A stretch of DNA of 64,000 bases from Arcticibacter svalbardensis MN12-7 (GTDB lineage Bacteria > Bacteroidota > Bacteroidia > Sphingobacteriales > Sphingobacteriaceae). How positions within the stretch are numbered: position 1 is the stretch's first letter; the number at the start of each line of letters is the position of its first letter. The stretch spans positions 62,001 through 126,000 of the forward strand of contig NZ_AQPN01000043.1 in assembly GCF_000403135.1 (NCBI RefSeq), in the 5' to 3' direction. The position numbers and the translations under genes were made by a program. The notes below the pieces were generated by a model. It did no database searches. It was not told the origin of the DNA and saw only the letters and a list, made by a program, of their open reading frames with translations. Shown piece after piece: positions 63,637 to 64,000 of this stretch.

Positions 63637-64000
63637 ACTTATATTTGGTTAATAATATGCTGTAAAATCAATAACTGGTAACATTTTAGTACACCTTTTT
63701 AAAACAGGCATACGGTTTAAAATTGGTCAAAACTATATTGTATCGTAGTACCAAAAATCTTCATGTGTATCAGATAAAGTTTATGTTATAAACCCATAAT
63801 TCAGTTCATCTTTTTAAATAGCTCACATATAAAAATCACGCAATATGATCCACCTGACTCGTCCCTTCTCTGCTCGGGATTGTACAAACTGAAACTTAGG
63901 TAAATATTTAATCCCTTTCAATTATGCACTAGGTAAAATGCATAATCATCTCCTGTTTATTCTTTTATTTTTACTTTCCAATCAAACTACACACCTTAAT
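63637..64000. other. Upstream region of the ten-gene operon
   Basis: About 360 AT-rich bases run to the right edge. They should hold the operon promoter; the best -7 match is listed separately. No ORF, repeat or operator-like palindrome is evident to me. Confidence 0.45.
63728..63735 (-). promoter_or_regulatory. Putative -7 element of the ten-gene operon
   Basis: On the minus strand TAGTTTTG matches TAnnTTTG 91 bases upstream of the GMC start. A TTTG lies 16 bases further upstream (63752-63755), a shorter spacing than usual, so the match is weak. Confidence 0.35.

Overview
The window looks like chromosomal DNA of a Bacteroidota bacterium, most likely family Sphingobacteriaceae and Pedobacter-like. 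This is inferred from gene content and is not a database result. Supporting signs are a fused MurF-alanine racemase, a GSII-type glutamine synthetase, FecI/FecR/STN-TonB signalling, GH97, Tat-tagged Gfo/Idh and TIM-barrel proteins, Bacteroidota-type promoters (TTG about 19-22 bp before TAnnTTTG) and AT-rich DNA with few Shine-Dalgarno sites. I see no CRISPR array, insertion sequence, prophage or rRNA.

Layout. 1-3.2 kb: nitrogen assimilation (APH-fold kinase cut by the left edge, GS-like ligase, GSII). 3.5-9.9 kb: complete suf operon (sufBCDSE-sufT, minus strand) with a divergent SufR-like [Fe-S] repressor and a palindromic operator between them. 10-13.1 kb: rpe, a CheY-like protein, ornithine aminotransferase, an outer-membrane barrel. 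13.2-20.1 kb: envelope genes (murF-alr, DUF502, mprF and a VirJ/AcvB-like hydrolase) and recX. 20.2-20.5 kb: tRNA-Gly and tRNA-Leu. 20.7-27.2 kb: ECF sigma, FecR anti-sigma, 1117-aa TonB receptor, lipoprotein, small coiled-coil protein. 27.3-30.7 kb: accessory zone with decaying genes (AraC-like gene with an in-frame stop, frameshifted repeat protein, CPBP protease with an altered active site). 30.9-35.9 kb: LytS/LytTR two-component system and three-subunit transhydrogenase. 36.4-38.7 kb: GH97 glycosidase and a GH43 remnant. 39-49.2 kb: mixed genes including an RRM protein, M3 and S66 peptidases, an OmpR-type two-component system and YtxH. 49.2-53.4 kb: sugar-acid catabolic operon whose last gene is frameshifted. 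53.4-63.6 kb: a tightly packed ten-gene operon.

The ten-gene operon is the most interesting system. It encodes a GMC flavin dehydrogenase with a likely 3Fe-4S cysteine motif, a GDH-subunit-3-like Tat protein and a lipoprotein cytochrome c, which look like a periplasmic electron-transferring sugar dehydrogenase. With them are a DUF1080 (3-keto-glycoside hydrolase family) protein, two Gfo/Idh oxidoreductases, three xylose-isomerase-like TIM barrels and an MFS permease. The likely job is oxidation of a glycoside at C3, non-classical cleavage of the 3-keto-glycoside, and uptake and re-reduction of the product. One oxidoreductase and two TIM barrels carry Tat signals and one of each does not, suggesting parallel periplasmic and cytoplasmic branches.
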